Assembly: GCA_027627225.1 (NCBI GenBank)
Contig: CM051026.1
Span: forward strand, 8,871,425-8,935,424
DNA length: 64,000 nucleotides
Direction: 5' to 3'
Origin: Congeria kusceri
Lineage: Eukaryota; Mollusca; Bivalvia; Myida; Dreissenidae
The translations under genes were made by a program, and so were the position numbers. Each line of letters opens with the position of its first letter. The first letter of the stretch is position 1. The notes under the pieces were generated by a model. That model ran no database searches, was not told the DNA's origin, and saw nothing but the letters and a program-made list of their open reading frames with translations. Of the stretch, positions 22,855 through 34,014 are shown piece after piece.

Positions 22855-23098
22855 AATTATTCTTTGAAAAATTTGGTTAACAAATGGCAATAACTTCATA
22901 AATATTGAAGAAAGAGTTGTGGTCCTTGTACTCTGAACTTCCTCTCATTGTCCTCTATCATTAAATGCAGTTTCATTTGAATCCCTTTAATACTAATAGA
23001 GTTATGCTCCGCAAAATAAGCTTGACAGACAGACGGACGGACAGAGGGAAGAACCGACAGACGATGCGATAACCATATGCTCCCAAAGTTCCCGTCGG
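22855..23098 (+). mobile_element. Family B 3' end with GACGG-rich terminus
   Basis: A last family B monomer (GGCAATAACTTCATAAATAT, AGTTATGCTCCGCA) passes into GACAGACAGACGGACGGACA, then CATATGCTCCCAAAGTTCCC and GTCGGAAACATAATAA. This is a decayed form of the terminal hairpin seen intact at 43799-43827. Confidence 0.6.
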
Positions 23099-23104
23099 AA
23101 ACAT

Positions 23105-23432
23105 AATAATAAGGGGCATAATTCTGCTAAAATGCTGGCCACAGTTATGGGTATTGGCCAGTGACCTTATATAATGACCCTGAAGGCATGTGTGAAGTTT
23201 CAGTTGAATATCAGAATTCTGTAGTAGATACAGAGATATGGAGTTGTTTCACACAAACTTTAACCTGAATTTCTTAGTACAAAAAGGGGCATACTTCTGC
23301 TAAAATGCTGGTCACAGTTATGGGTCTTGGCCAGTGACCTTATATAATGACCCTGAAGCCATGTGTGAAGTTTCAATTGAATATCTGTAGTTACCGATAT
23401 ATGTGCTCGTTGCAAGCAAACCTTAACGAGAG
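23105..23432 (+). mobile_element. Family A array, second block
   Basis: Two ~165-bp family A monomers (GGGGCATAATTCTGCTAAAA, TGCTGGYCACAGTTATGGG, TGTGTGAAGTTTCA). With 19706-20560 they bracket families B and C, so the 19.7-23.4 kb region looks like a nest of elements inserted into one another. Confidence 0.7.
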
Positions 23433-23439
23433 CATTACG

Positions 23440-23780
23440 CAGACGAATAGGTGAGTAGTGTAGCTAGAGCTTATCAGTGAATAGTCGAGCTTAAAATGTA
23501 AGTACTCAACACGTCACCTGTACTCGTAAAGCAACAGAAGGGTGATTTTGGCAGGCAGATAATCGAACATTATCAAATATGTCCGCATAGGTTTTTTAAA
23601 CAGACATAAATACTGTTTGCATAAACATTTATCACACTACTTCAAAAGGTTTCTATTGCACGCATATTTTATTACCCATAATAGTCTACATTTAATGTTA
23701 CTCTGTATGTTTGTCAAGACCATATAGAGTTCATATGCTGACAGTAAATGCAGTCAAACATTGAGTTCTGTAACACTAAA
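23440..23780. other. No gene seen
   Basis: AT-rich sequence downstream of the repeat composite. Nothing recognised. Confidence 0.5.
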
Positions 23781-23785
23781 CTAAG

Positions 23786-23872
23786 TTACCAGGCCTGCTG
23801 AACAGTTGGCCTGTTACTGGGATTATTGCGTCCACAGCCTCTTCCTTGGTCTCCCCAGCCTGCCAATGACAT
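23786..23872 (-). CDS. Small RG/N-rich exon-like ORF (unrecognised)
   Basis: On the minus strand an acceptor-like ATCTTCAG precedes TATGTCATTG. The ATG frame at 23872 runs 28 codons to TAA at 23786 with the string GWGDQGRGCGRNNPSNRP. GC content is above the surroundings. It could be a terminal exon of a gene running in from the right, or a repeat-derived fragment. I do not recognise the family. Confidence 0.22.
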   Translation of the reverse strand: MSLAGWGDQGRGCGRNNPSNRPTVQQAW

Positions 23873-23879
23873 ACTGAAG

Positions 23880-24765
23880 ATGAACATAGAAATCAATGAG
23901 TACATAAAAACATACATTTTTACAAACTTTATTGTACTAATTCTGCTATGGTGGTTATGTTTTTTGTTGCATGGTTTTATTTTAGTGTCTGCCTTGAATT
24001 TGGACTATTAGGGACAAGGGCCCTCTAGGCTTGAAAAAGTGGGGACAAATTACAAAAATGTAGGGAGACAGACAAAAAAAGTTGTTCACCTCATGAATAT
24101 TCCAAAGCAGATTTTTGTTTGGAAATGTTCGTACTAGCTGTTTTCGTTCATGTTTGTTTTTATTTTCTGTTCGAAAAAGGATTGATACATAATACTGTGT
24201 TCTTAATTAATTCATAAAATTCTGTTGATCAATGTTACACTGCATTCTTAAATACCTTATAAACTTGCATTATTAATTTTAATTTGAACAAACAAAAAAA
24301 TCTGTTATAAAAACAAGGCGTTAATAATGAAACATGTTAAAACTACAAAGTGAACAGTGTGACGTCATCAATTAGCCGGGCTTCCAAAACTGCAAGCCAT
24401 TAGCAACACTCATAGCAACGGTGTCAGTAATTCGACTTCAAAAGTCTTTGATGTTTCTGCCGAAATGTGGCTGTCGTCTAGCAGTTTTTTGCTGAAAAGC
24501 TTGTTTCATGCTTACAATTATCGATTGATACTACTGTATCAGAACTGTTCAAGCACTGCCAATAAAGCGTTAATGAATTAGTATTCTAGTGAAAAAATCG
24601 TTATAAATTGATGTAACGATAAATGATATAAATTTTACTAAATACGCCGAATGACATACTTGCAAATTGTGTGCGCCCGCGGACCCGCTTACAAACATTT
24701 GATGGGGAAGTTTATTTTTGCGCCAATGGCGCACGGCCGCATCCACGGCAGAACACTGGCCCCAT
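23880..24765. other. No gene seen
   Basis: AT-rich, with a GC-richer patch near 24670-24750 (GCGCCAATGGCGC palindrome). No reading frame of interest. Confidence 0.5.
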
Positions 24766-24769
24766 GTAT

Positions 24770-24930
24770 ATGGACATATATCTTACGTGAATTCTGAATA
24801 CAATAAGAATTTTGTTATTTTTCTAAATGGTACATTACATTCATATCGATTTAATGTCTACTACTAATGTTCCTCCGCCTGCAAGTGTCATCGATGACCA
24901 GTGTTTATATTATTACAAATTTTTTTGCAA
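24770..24930. repeat. Interspersed repeat shared with 43940-44050
   Basis: CATTCATATCGATTTAATG, TACTACTAATGTTCCTCC and AGTGTCATCGATGACCA correspond to CATTCATATTGATCTTATTA, TACTACTAATTTTCCTGC and AGAGTCATTGACCACT at 43970-44030. They lie in the same orientation and are moderately diverged. Type unknown. Confidence 0.5.
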
Positions 24931-24975
24931 TCATTATAAAACTTCAGGTTAGCGTTAGTAGGCAAAAACGGAAGG

Positions 24976-24994
24976 TTAACCCTTGCAGTGCTGA
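24976..24994. repeat. Second piggyBac-like terminal sequence
   Basis: TTAACCCTTGCAGTGCTGA resembles the left end of the piggyBac element at 25228 (TTAACCCTTACTGCGCTGA) and is in the same orientation, 252 bp outside it. It may be the remnant end of an older related insertion. Confidence 0.45.
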
Positions 24995-25231
24995 GACCGG
25001 ATATATCGGGTCAAGCTATGGTTAACTTGGTCCATGATGAAACAAGATATTTCGACCAGATCTTGTATTCCTTATGTCCTCCACTTTTGGTCATTTTGCC
25101 ATAAATTCAAAACTGACATCCAATATGCTGTATATAAATCCAGTTCCTAATATAAAATTATGTTTAATTATTTCTATTTTCCAACCCCCCTTTACGCTGT
25201 ATACAAGAGAAAAATGCTGAAACCACATTAA

Positions 25232-27493
25232 CCCTTACTGCGCTGAATATGTATTTGGCTTATCAGCAGCCTGGTACTGATTATTTTTTGGAGAATTCCT
25301 GGTTTTACAGTCATGTTAGTTGACCTTCATTTTCACCATTATATGTTTATCTTTGATATATAAAACCTATATAATATGTGTAGGTAATTGAAAGACGGAC
25401 ATTTTGACACAACTTGTTTTCACCTGTCGTTATTTTTACACCAGTACAGGTGAGATAAACTTATAAATACAGGTAAAATTCAACAAATGAACGATTTTAT
25501 TAGCTTTATTATTAGAAATCTCTCTTTTTTATTTAATAAATAATAAAACAATGTCAGAGTACAACAAACAACTTGTAATTGTTAAATTTTGACATAAAAT
25601 AGACAAAAATACTGCCTAATTAACAATACAGGTAAATTGTTTTGACTGTCCATTATTGGTAAAGAGTAGCAACATTTTTCTTGAACAATGCATATTACAA
25701 AATACCCAGTTTACTCTGTAGAGCATCATTACATCAAATAATTGTTTAATATTTGTTTTTATTTATTAAAGATTTGATTATTTCATTATTAACAGGTATG
25801 CAAGGTAATTACAGGTAAATACAGGTGTGTTATGATATGTACTGGTTATACTCCATATAAAGTTCATTTTGTTACACAACAAAAACAGTGTCTTCTGCTG
25901 CCAGTCTGTCAAACAGTATAGGGGAACTGTAGTAGTTGTCTGTGTACAAACAGTACCCTTTGTTTAGCAGGTTGGACTTCCTTAGCAAGCCCATTACAAC
26001 TCCGTAAGAATGTCCGAGGGTGAGTTCGCTGTCCTCGGCATTAGGATCGGGGTCGTAATCTGCTCCTGTGTAAATGTCAAAGTCACACATGTAGCCTGAC
26101 TTGCTTTCACTTAGCACATAGAGTTTCACTCCAAACCTGTCGGGCTTGTTTGGGATGTACTGTCTGAACCGTAGTCGTCCCTTCCATGGCACCATACCTT
26201 CGTCCACCACGATGTTGCGATCCGGAGTGTACGTGTTCCTGAAGCGAGCTGTTACCACGTCGTAGATGGGCCTCACCTGAAACGACAGAATAACAAATAT
26301 GTTACTTTATTGTTTTACTTTGTTGAACTGATTGTATCTGTTGCTTTATATGTTAAAAATTTTAAAAGAAAATTTCATACAAAATGTGAGACAATAATTA
26401 GGTACCGTTCGGTTATCGAAATAGGCTGATAATTTGTTCATGTGACTTGTGTCAAATTTGAATGTAGATATGTAACATTGTTGTAAACACATATATGCAG
26501 AATAAATGTATAAACTTGTGGTATGTTTTTATTTCAAGATGGCAAATAAAATATGCATGTAAAGTGTTTAGTTATGAATATATACACACCTTGTACAACG
26601 GATCGAAGCCTTCTTGTTCACGAGTGGGTGCTGTCCTGTTGTCTGCCAAATGCAAAAATGACAACAAAGACAGAAACCTGTCTCGTGGCATCATATGGCT
26701 GAACTCTGGAGTGCAGACCTGCTGTTCAGTAGACCAGTAATTGCTGAGTGCAGGTTTGTCAACGAGTCCCATAACAATGGTCATGCCCAGAAATTTTCGT
26801 ATCTCAGGCCCAGTAGTGTCATACCAAGAGTTCATTCTCGAAAAACGAGACGGCTGCTTTTTGGCTCGTTGCTGTGCAAAATACCTATTCGTTTCGAATG
26901 CAATATGATCCATGTCCCCATCATTCAGAAACAACGAGAAATAGTCTAATGGAACTGAATCGATCTCCAAATCAACGCACAAACCACTTTCTGCAACGAA
27001 TGGTGGTACCAAGGCAAAGGTTCAACAACACTCGACGACCAATTTGCTAACATGTCACTTGGAGACTCTCTGTCGCCTTCAAACTGGTTAGCATCGTATT
27101 CTGGTAATTGTCCAGGCTGTACATCACGTATATCTTGCTCATCAAACCCTTCAAATTCCTCAAAATCACAATCGCTGTCCGAATTACCAAAGAATAGTTC
27201 TGCATCAAAACTAACGTCCGCCATTTTCTTTGTCTCGTTTTGGTCTGAATTTCAAGGCTTGTTGATTTTACATTTCGACGTCATAAAATCAAAAAATAAA
27301 GACCAATCATATCGTTTCAAATTAGGGAAGACCTTTTTTCATTGGTTAATACTGAAAAATACCGATGACATAAATCGGGGAAACTCCCGGAACTACTAAA
27401 ATTAGACCACTATTGAAAACAAGTATACTCGGTTCCCGTTCGTACTGCACTAAATCCCGGACCCGAGTTTACCCGGTTCCCGCGCAGTAAGGG
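25232..27493 (-). mobile_element. piggyBac-superfamily DNA transposon, decayed
   Basis: Perfect 12-bp terminal inverted repeats (CCCTTACTGCGC at 25232-25243, GCGCAGTAAGGG at 27482-27493) are flanked on both sides by TTAA, the target duplication diagnostic of piggyBac. The 2262-bp element holds a transposase remnant on the minus strand (25872-27224). The left 640 bp has no coding remnant but has six ACAGGTRW-type motifs (about 25446-25826) that could be subterminal sites. With the third catalytic Asp region missing it can no longer move on its own. Confidence 0.9.
25872..27224 (-). pseudogene. piggyBac-like transposase, frameshifted and truncated
   Basis: The ATG at 27224 opens an acidic N-terminus (MADVSFDAELFFGNSDSD) usual for piggyBac-derived transposases. 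Near 27005 the frame must shift by one base to continue as VPPFVAESG...VPLDYFSLFL, then NRYFAQQRA and RKFLGMTIVMGLV. An apparent GT-AG intron, 26589-26277, joins DPLYK to VRPIYDVV in phase. The DDE-type core has the first Asp in VVDEGMVPWKGR and the second in YTDNYYSS. The frame stops (TAA) at 25872 after AEDTVFVV, before the third catalytic Asp and the C-terminal Cys-rich domain. The cut-and-paste enzyme would be inactive. A further exon to the left was looked for and not seen. Confidence 0.85.
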
Positions 27494-27599
27494 TTAAAGC
27501 CGAAATTTTCATTTTCTGATGGGGCTACATGTACAAGTCAATGTTGGTAAAGAAGAATGGAAGTTTCATGTTGATGATCTAAAATGTATGCTGTAAAGT

Positions 27600-28390
27600 T
27601 TCATCAAGCTTCATCAAGAACTTTAGAAAATATGCAAGGAATACAAAACTTTAAAGCAAATTGTATTTTTAGCTCTTGTGGCCATTTTGTGCACTGAGGT
27701 AGAACCATTTGAATAACTTTTGATACAGGACAACTAAACGAACACTGGTGTGAAATTAATTGAAAATCTAGCAATAGGTCTAAAAGAATTCGCATTAGAC
27801 ATACTTATATTTTTAGCTATTGCGGCCATCTTGTGCAGTGGAGTGGAACCTTTTCACAATTTTGGTAGAGGACCATCCAACGAACATTTCTGTAGAGTTT
27901 CATCAAGATTGACTTAGAACTTTTGAAAATATGACAGGAAAACAAAACTTCAACAAAAATTCTATTTTTAGCTCTAGTGGCCATTTTGTGCAGTGAGGCG
28001 GAACCAATTGAATAAGTTTGGTAGAGTGTAAAGTTTCATCAAGATTAATCAAGAACTTTAGAAAATATGACAGGAATACAAAACTTTAACGCAAATTCTA
28101 TTTTTAGCTGTGGCCATTTTGTGCTGTGAGGCGGAACCATTTGAATAAGTTTGGTAGATGAACACTTAATGAACATTTGTGTAAAATAATTTGAAAATCT
28201 ATCCATAGGTTTAGAAGAAAATGGCGTTGAGACATAATTCTATTTTTAGCTCTGGTGGCCATCTTGTGCAGTGAAGTGCAACCATTTTACAGGTTTGGTA
28301 GAGAACATTCAAGGAACATTTCTACAAAGTTTCATGAAGATTGACAAAGATTTTTTTTAAATATGACAGGAATACAAAACTTTAACCGAC
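27600..28390 (+). mobile_element. Tandem-core array, family H (~125-155-bp monomer)
   Basis: About five units carry TATTTTTAGCTCTGGTGGCC, ATTTTGTGCAGTGAGGCGGA, ACCATTTGAATAAGTTTGG, AAAGTTTCATCAAGATT and AAATATGACAGGAATACAAA. Landmarks GTGGCCATTTTGTGC occur near 27678, 27823, 27977, 28101 and 28255. No terminal hairpin was identified, so the ends may be lost. Confidence 0.75.
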
Positions 28391-28514
28391 CGGTTTTTCG
28401 CTAATCCATAAGCCAAGATTTTTTGTTGAAAAATCTGGCTAAAATTATAGTTTTGTCAATCGAGTTTTGTCAATTGTTTGAAGAAACATGGCCATCACAT
28501 TAAACAATGATTCA

Positions 28515-28800
28515 ATATTAATCATTTGCAATTCTACCATGATACTGACTAATTTTTCTATAGACAAAGAACAAATTTTTTAAATTATAGTTGTAAAACT
28601 ACCTAATAAACAAGGCAAAAACTAATGTTCGCATTTTCGTTGTTTATCGACCAATAAACGACTCTTTGTTGTTCTGATGCCTGGCTATTAAGCCACTCGG
28701 AACAACGACCTCATGGTTTAATTCCTATGCATCAGAACTCCAAATTATGTTTATTGGCCCATAACCAACAATAAATTGAAACATATTTCTTAAATAAAAT
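28515..28800 (+). mobile_element. Palindromic MITE-like repeat, copy 3
   Basis: CTATAGACAAAGAACAAA, GTTGTTTATCGACCAATAAA, TTCTGATGCCTGGCTATTAA, TGCATCAGAACTCCAAATT and ATTTCTTAAAT follow the same order as copies 1 and 2. Confidence 0.7.
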
Positions 28801-28804
28801 AAAT

Positions 28805-29690
28805 TATACTTTGAAGCAATCCTGTTAGCCTTTAATAGTCCAAGTGCCGACAAAAGCTTATTACATCTTAACTAACTTCTAGAACATTCCTGAAAATCAT
28901 TCTATGTTTGGAGATGGGCTCTGCTTTGTTATGGTCTACAAACTTCACATTTTGGAGCAATGTCCGTAATATCTCTGTTCTCTGTATATTTTTAAAACAA
29001 AATATTCTAAAAGTAATTCTTCAGCGTTAATCCAACAATCAGAACGTAGATTAAGACATAGTCATATCCCATTTCCTTGGTTTTCATGAACATATGACAA
29101 TAACAAATATGTGATCCGTACGGATACCTCCATCTACGCAGCCTTTTTACATGGCGCCACGTTGTCTGAATGCATACAAATCAGTTTGCAAAAGATAAAT
29201 TGTCCTTTTATAATGTACTTTCTGCTAATATATTATCATATTCTAAGTTGAGCTATAACAAAATAGTTTCAGTCCTGACAAATAATCAACAAAGGGTAGT
29301 ATTCAAAACTTTCGTGCAATTATGAGTTATGGTTCTTGTATGCTTTACTTACACTTGCGATCGTAAATCATTCTGTGCAGAATAAACAGAAAGCCTATAA
29401 TCATTTTATAGACTGTTGGCGGAAGCCATCAATTTTTTGAGAGGGTAATTTACGAAACAGGCATTGTGCAAAACTACTATTCTTTGCAGGCTACAAGTCA
29501 GTATATCAAAACCTGAAAAGATGCTTCTTCAAAACAGCAAAAATTCAAGGATGTTTTGTTAGCTTTTTATTATTTAAGATAATGTATTTCAGATGTATTT
29601 TAATGTGTATATAATGTGGTTTATTACAATTACAGTGTCTAGACAAGATTCTGTGTTTGATAAACACATGTGCCCCCGATTGGTGCTGGG
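28805..29690. other. No gene seen
   Basis: AT-rich. No domain, RNA gene or repeat family recognised. Confidence 0.5.
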
Positions 29691-29699
29691 TAGTCCATT

Positions 29700-30256
29700 T
29701 CTTAATCCAGATTAGGTCAAGGTCAAATTGAGGTTGGGTGATATGGGTAAATGGGGAACGGTCATAAGTAAAAACTGTGTAAATATCCAAGTGTTGTAGT
29801 AAGCGGTGTTGGTGCTAGACGAAACAGTAAAATCTAGTTAACCAAGAAATGACACTTTCAAATTATTCTAAGTGCAAATTAGGTCAAGGTCAAAGTGAGG
29901 TTGAATGATAAGGGTGGATTGGGAATGGTCATAAGTAACAACTGTGTAAATATCTAAGTGTAGTAGTAAGCGGTGTTGCTGCTAAACGAAACGGTAAAAT
30001 CTAGTTAACCAAGAAATGGCACTTTTGAATCATCATAATTCCAAATTAGGTCAAGGTCAAAGTAAGGGTGGGTGATATGGGTGGATAGGGAATGGTCATT
30101 AGCAACAACTGTGTAAGTATCAAAGTGTTGTAGTAAGCGGTGTTGGTGCTAGACGAAACGGTAAAATCTACTTAACCTTGTCACGGACGGAAGGATGGAA
30201 GGAAGGAGGGACAGGAAGATCACTATATGCCTCCTTCATCAATTTGCCGGGGGCAT
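29700..30256 (+). mobile_element. Tandem-core element, family G (~166-bp monomer, three units)
   Basis: Units start at TTAGGTCAAGGTCAAA near 29713, 29878 and 30046 and share GGTAAATGGGGAACGGTCAT-like and GTAGTAAGCGGTGTTGGTGC modules. The 3' side has GTCACGGACGGAAGGATGG followed by TATGCCTCC...CCGGGGGCATAAAA, the shared terminal hairpin type. Confidence 0.75.
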
Positions 30257-30259
30257 AAA

Positions 30260-30820
30260 AAAAGTAAATTCATTAAAAACCCTCCACTAACCTCGGCATA
30301 AAAACAGTCAATTCATAAAAAATGTCCATTAAATTAAGGCGCTTCATCGGTTACTTTTCACTCGTTGTGAAAGTGTTATTTCTAGTTACTGATTCTTATT
30401 CTGAATATTTTGACAACAAATTACTGTAATGTGTTAATTTTAAACTGCAGTATGGAAAAGCTCGAGCAGGCATCGTATGACCTACTTTTGATTCAGTAGG
30501 CTACGCATCACTTACAATCGATGCTCCTAACTATCGCGCTTTATCCATTATTCTGCATGGCTCGTTGATGATTGATTTGCTTACTGGCATTTATATAATT
30601 CCGTTTGCATTCGATATACATGTCGTGTATACTATTAAATAGGAAGCCATATTATTAAGCTTAAGGTAGGAAAATAAAATTCATTCAAACAAATGTTTCC
30701 TTTTTTAGCAAAAATGCACTCATAATTCACATGATTTGTATTTCTGCCAAATAAAACTAAAAAATCTCGCATGCATTACAATATTATGCTTTCAACAATT
30801 ATTTGACTTTTTACCTTAAT
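30260..30820. other. No gene seen
   Basis: AT-rich spacer between two tandem-core elements. Confidence 0.5.
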
Positions 30821-30824
30821 TAGT

Positions 30825-31920
30825 GACCTTGAAGTTTCAGCTACAGACCTGGTTCTTAAATGCCACATGTTGTCTCATAATGCTTATCACTTCTGCCAAG
30901 AAATTTGAAAATGCTTCCCTGCCAGGCAAAATTATATTTCGGTCAAAGTCAATGACTTAAACGCTTATATTTGACCTTCAAGTGTGACCTTGACCTTGGA
31001 CCATAGGACCTGGTTGTTGCACGCCACATGCTGTCTCACTTCTGTCAAGTAATTTGAACATTCTTTCATGCCATACAAAATTATGCTCCGACAGAGTCCA
31101 TGGTATTAATCCTTATATTTGACCTTTGACCTTTAAGTGTGACCATGACCTCGGGCCTAGTTGTTACACAGGACACACCATCTTATAATGGGTATCACCA
31201 TCACCATCTGCCAAGTTATTGAAAAATCCTTCAATGCTGGACAGTAATTGCCTGGACAAGAATCTTAACATATATACATTAACTTGATCTTTGATCTTTA
31301 AGTGTGACCTTGACCTTGGGATAAAGCACATGATTCTTGCACGCCACACTCCGCTGCATGATGCTTATCGCTTGAACCAAGTTATTTGAAAATTCTTCCC
31401 TGCTGGATAATATTATGCTCCCATCAGTGTCTATGACTTAAAATTTTATATTTGACCTTGGACCTTTAAGTGTGACCTTGACTTTGGACCAAGGGACCTG
31501 GTTTGTGCGCGCGACACACCATCTTAATGCTTAGCCCTTCTGCCAAGTTATTTGAAAATGCTTCTCTGCTGGGCAAAATTATGCTCCGGACTGTATCTAC
31601 AGCTTAAATTCTTATATTTGAAATTTGACCTTTAAGTGTAACCTTGACCTTGAACCTAGAGAATTGGTTCTTGCCCACGACACACCGTTGCACGATGCTT
31701 AACACTTGTGCTAAGTTATTTGAAATTCCTTCCATGCTGAACAACATTATGCTCCGGACAGGGTCTATGGCTTAAATTCTCATATTTGACCTTTGACCTT
31801 TAAGTGTGACTTTGAACTTGGACATAGGAACCTGGTCCTTGTGAGTGACACGCCGTCTCATTATGCTTAACATTTCTGAAAATCATCCAATGCTGGACAA
31901 AGTTATTGACCAGACAAAAA
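30825..31920 (+). mobile_element. Tandem-core element, family D (~168-bp monomer, about 6 units)
   Basis: Monomers carry TTTGACCTTTAAGTGTGACC, TTGACCTTGGACC, GGGACCTGGTTCTTG, TGCTTATCACTTCTGCCAAG, TTATTTGAAAATCCTTCC and AAAATTATGCTCCGGACAG. The GTGACCTTGACC landmarks are spaced ~165-170 bp. It runs directly into the 60-bp satellite at 31925, which supplies its 3' end. Confidence 0.75.
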
Positions 31921-31924
31921 TCCG

Positions 31925-32826
31925 AACATACGAACATACATACACACTTACATACGTACGTACCCATGGACAGGGTGAACACTATAAGCCCCAACATACA
32001 TACACACTTACATACGTACGTACCCATGGACAGGGTGAACACTATAAGCCCCTACATACATACACACTTACATACGTACGTACCCATGGACAGGGTGAAC
32101 ACTATAAGCCCGAACATACATACACATTTACATACGTACGTACCCATGGACAGGGTAAACAAAATAAGCCCGAACATACATACACACTTACATACGTACA
32201 TACCCATGGACAGGGTGAACACTATAAGCCTAAACATACATACACACTTACATACGTATGTACCCATAGACAGGGTGAACACTATAAGCCCGAACATACA
32301 TACACACTTACATACGTACGTACCCATGGACAGGGTGAACACTATAAGCCCGAACATACATACACATTTTTACATACGTACGTACCCATGGACAGGGTGA
32401 ACACTATAAGCCCGAACATACATACACACTTACATACGTACGTACCCATGAACAGCGTGAACACTATAAGCCCCAACATACAAACATACATATACACTTA
32501 CATACGTACATACCCATGGACAGGGTGAACACTATAAGCCCGAACATACATACACATTTTTACATACGTACGTACCCATGGACAGGGTGAACACTATAAG
32601 CCCCAACATACGAACATACATACACACTTACATACGTACATACCCATGGACAGGGTGAACACTATAAGCCCGAACATACATACACATTTTTACATACGTA
32701 TGTACCCATGGACAGGGTGAACACTATAAGCCCGAACATACGAACATACATACACACTTACATACGTACGTACCCATGGACAGGGTGAACACTATAAGCC
32801 CAAACATCATTGATGGTGGGGGCATA
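31925..32826 (+). repeat. 60-bp satellite ending in a tandem-core terminal hairpin
   Basis: About 14-15 near-identical units: ACATACATACACACTTACAT, ACGTACGTACCCATGGACAG, GGTGAACACTATAAGCCC. The last unit passes into CAAACATCATTGATGGTGGG, GGCATA, the C/G terminal hairpin of this element class. Each unit therefore includes the GGACAG...TATAAGCCC stretch that normally precedes the hairpin, so the satellite looks like repeated copying of the element's own 3' terminal module. The long open frames (repeats of YTLTYVRTHGQGE) come from a period divisible by three. Confidence 0.85.
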
Positions 32827-32829
32827 CAC

Positions 32830-33795
32830 AAGTTGCACATGATTCTAAAACAATTATATTTATTACTCGTCAAACAAGATTTAGTTTTGCATCAATGACT
32901 CAGCACCACATCTATGCATGTGAAAAGCAGTAAGTATTCTATTGTCAGAAGTTAGTGGAGGAAATAATGTTACATTTAACCATCTAAATGGCACTATACA
33001 TTATGCTGTTTTAATATATTGCTGTATTATGAGAGAGTCTCCATTATCAGAACAGCACAGCTTTCATTCTAACAAGGAATAAGCTCTCTTTATGAGTAAT
33101 AATACACCCATCATCTTGGCACATAGTACCAAATCATAACTGCGAAGAAATGTCTTAGAATAATAGCAACAGATACACTGGTATAGCTTAACAACTTGAC
33201 TATGAAATGAGCTGGATATACAGAGGCCACGCCACTGAATTTGATTGATTCTTAGTCCTTTTTACATCATCACAGTGTAAGGGTCTGCCCAAATCATAAT
33301 ATCATTTATGACAGATGTTCTTCCATGCAATAAAGAAAGACTTGATACAACAGTACACTCCCTAAATTACTGAATTTGCCCACAAAAAAAAGCATGAAAA
33401 ACATATTTTTATGAACACCCAAAACATGAAAAATTCTATTGCTAAATTGAAGAAACTTGGACTAAATTATATTTTGTTTGCTTCAAGTGGAGGACAACAC
33501 TTCTACTTGATATGAAAATTACAAAAATCAAAATGTTATAAACATATCCTCGACCTACACTCTAGAACTTAGGCTAATTATAAACATATTTTCTCATAGT
33601 GGAAGATACTGTTTTATTTGTCATATATGTCTAATACATTCTAATTTTCATTCATGCCAGCAATTATTTTCTTACACTGCTAATTTGTTAAAATGGCCAG
33701 ACAAATTCAGTTAACAATTATCTTAATTAACGTCGCTTATTTTGGATATGGAGCTGTACGATTGGTTTATTCATGGTATAGATATGAATAATAAT
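32830..33795. other. No gene seen
   Basis: AT-rich. Weak similarity to 44170-44300 (AGCTGGATAT region) is the only hint of repeat content. Confidence 0.45.
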
Positions 33796-33799
33796 TGAA

Positions 33800-34014
33800 T
33801 TCATCTCAAATTAATTTTGGGGTCCTAGAAGTTTTCTTATGGTGTCCAAAAATCTGGGTTACGAAAAGTCTCCTTACATAGGTCAGAACCGAAAAATCTG
33901 GGGTCTGAGAAGTTACATAACCGATCATCTTGGCCCTCTGTTATGTTAAAGGTAAAAATGATATCTCAATATTAATTTCAACACCTTCGTCTGTTTTAAA
34001 GACATTTCTTGTTT
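33800..34014 (-). mobile_element. Short copy of the element that carries the 41-bp satellite
   Basis: Read in reverse complement it follows 47152-47825: AACAAGAAATGTCTTTAAAA, TGATCGGTTATGTAACTTCT, CAGACCCCAGATTTTTCGG, and at the far side AAGAAAACTTCTAGGACCC, TTAATTTGAGATGAATT. Only about two diverged versions of the GGTCC...CCCAGATTTTT module are present here, against about 12 in the other copy. Confidence 0.8.

Noticed and set aside
26495..26949. Plus-strand open frames across the piggyBac element
   Set aside because: Antisense to the transposase remnant, with no independent support.
31845..32528. Open frames of 227 and 164 residues with 20-residue repeats
   Set aside because: The 60-bp satellite has a period divisible by three, so frames stay open. 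The reverse strand is also open. No other coding evidence.
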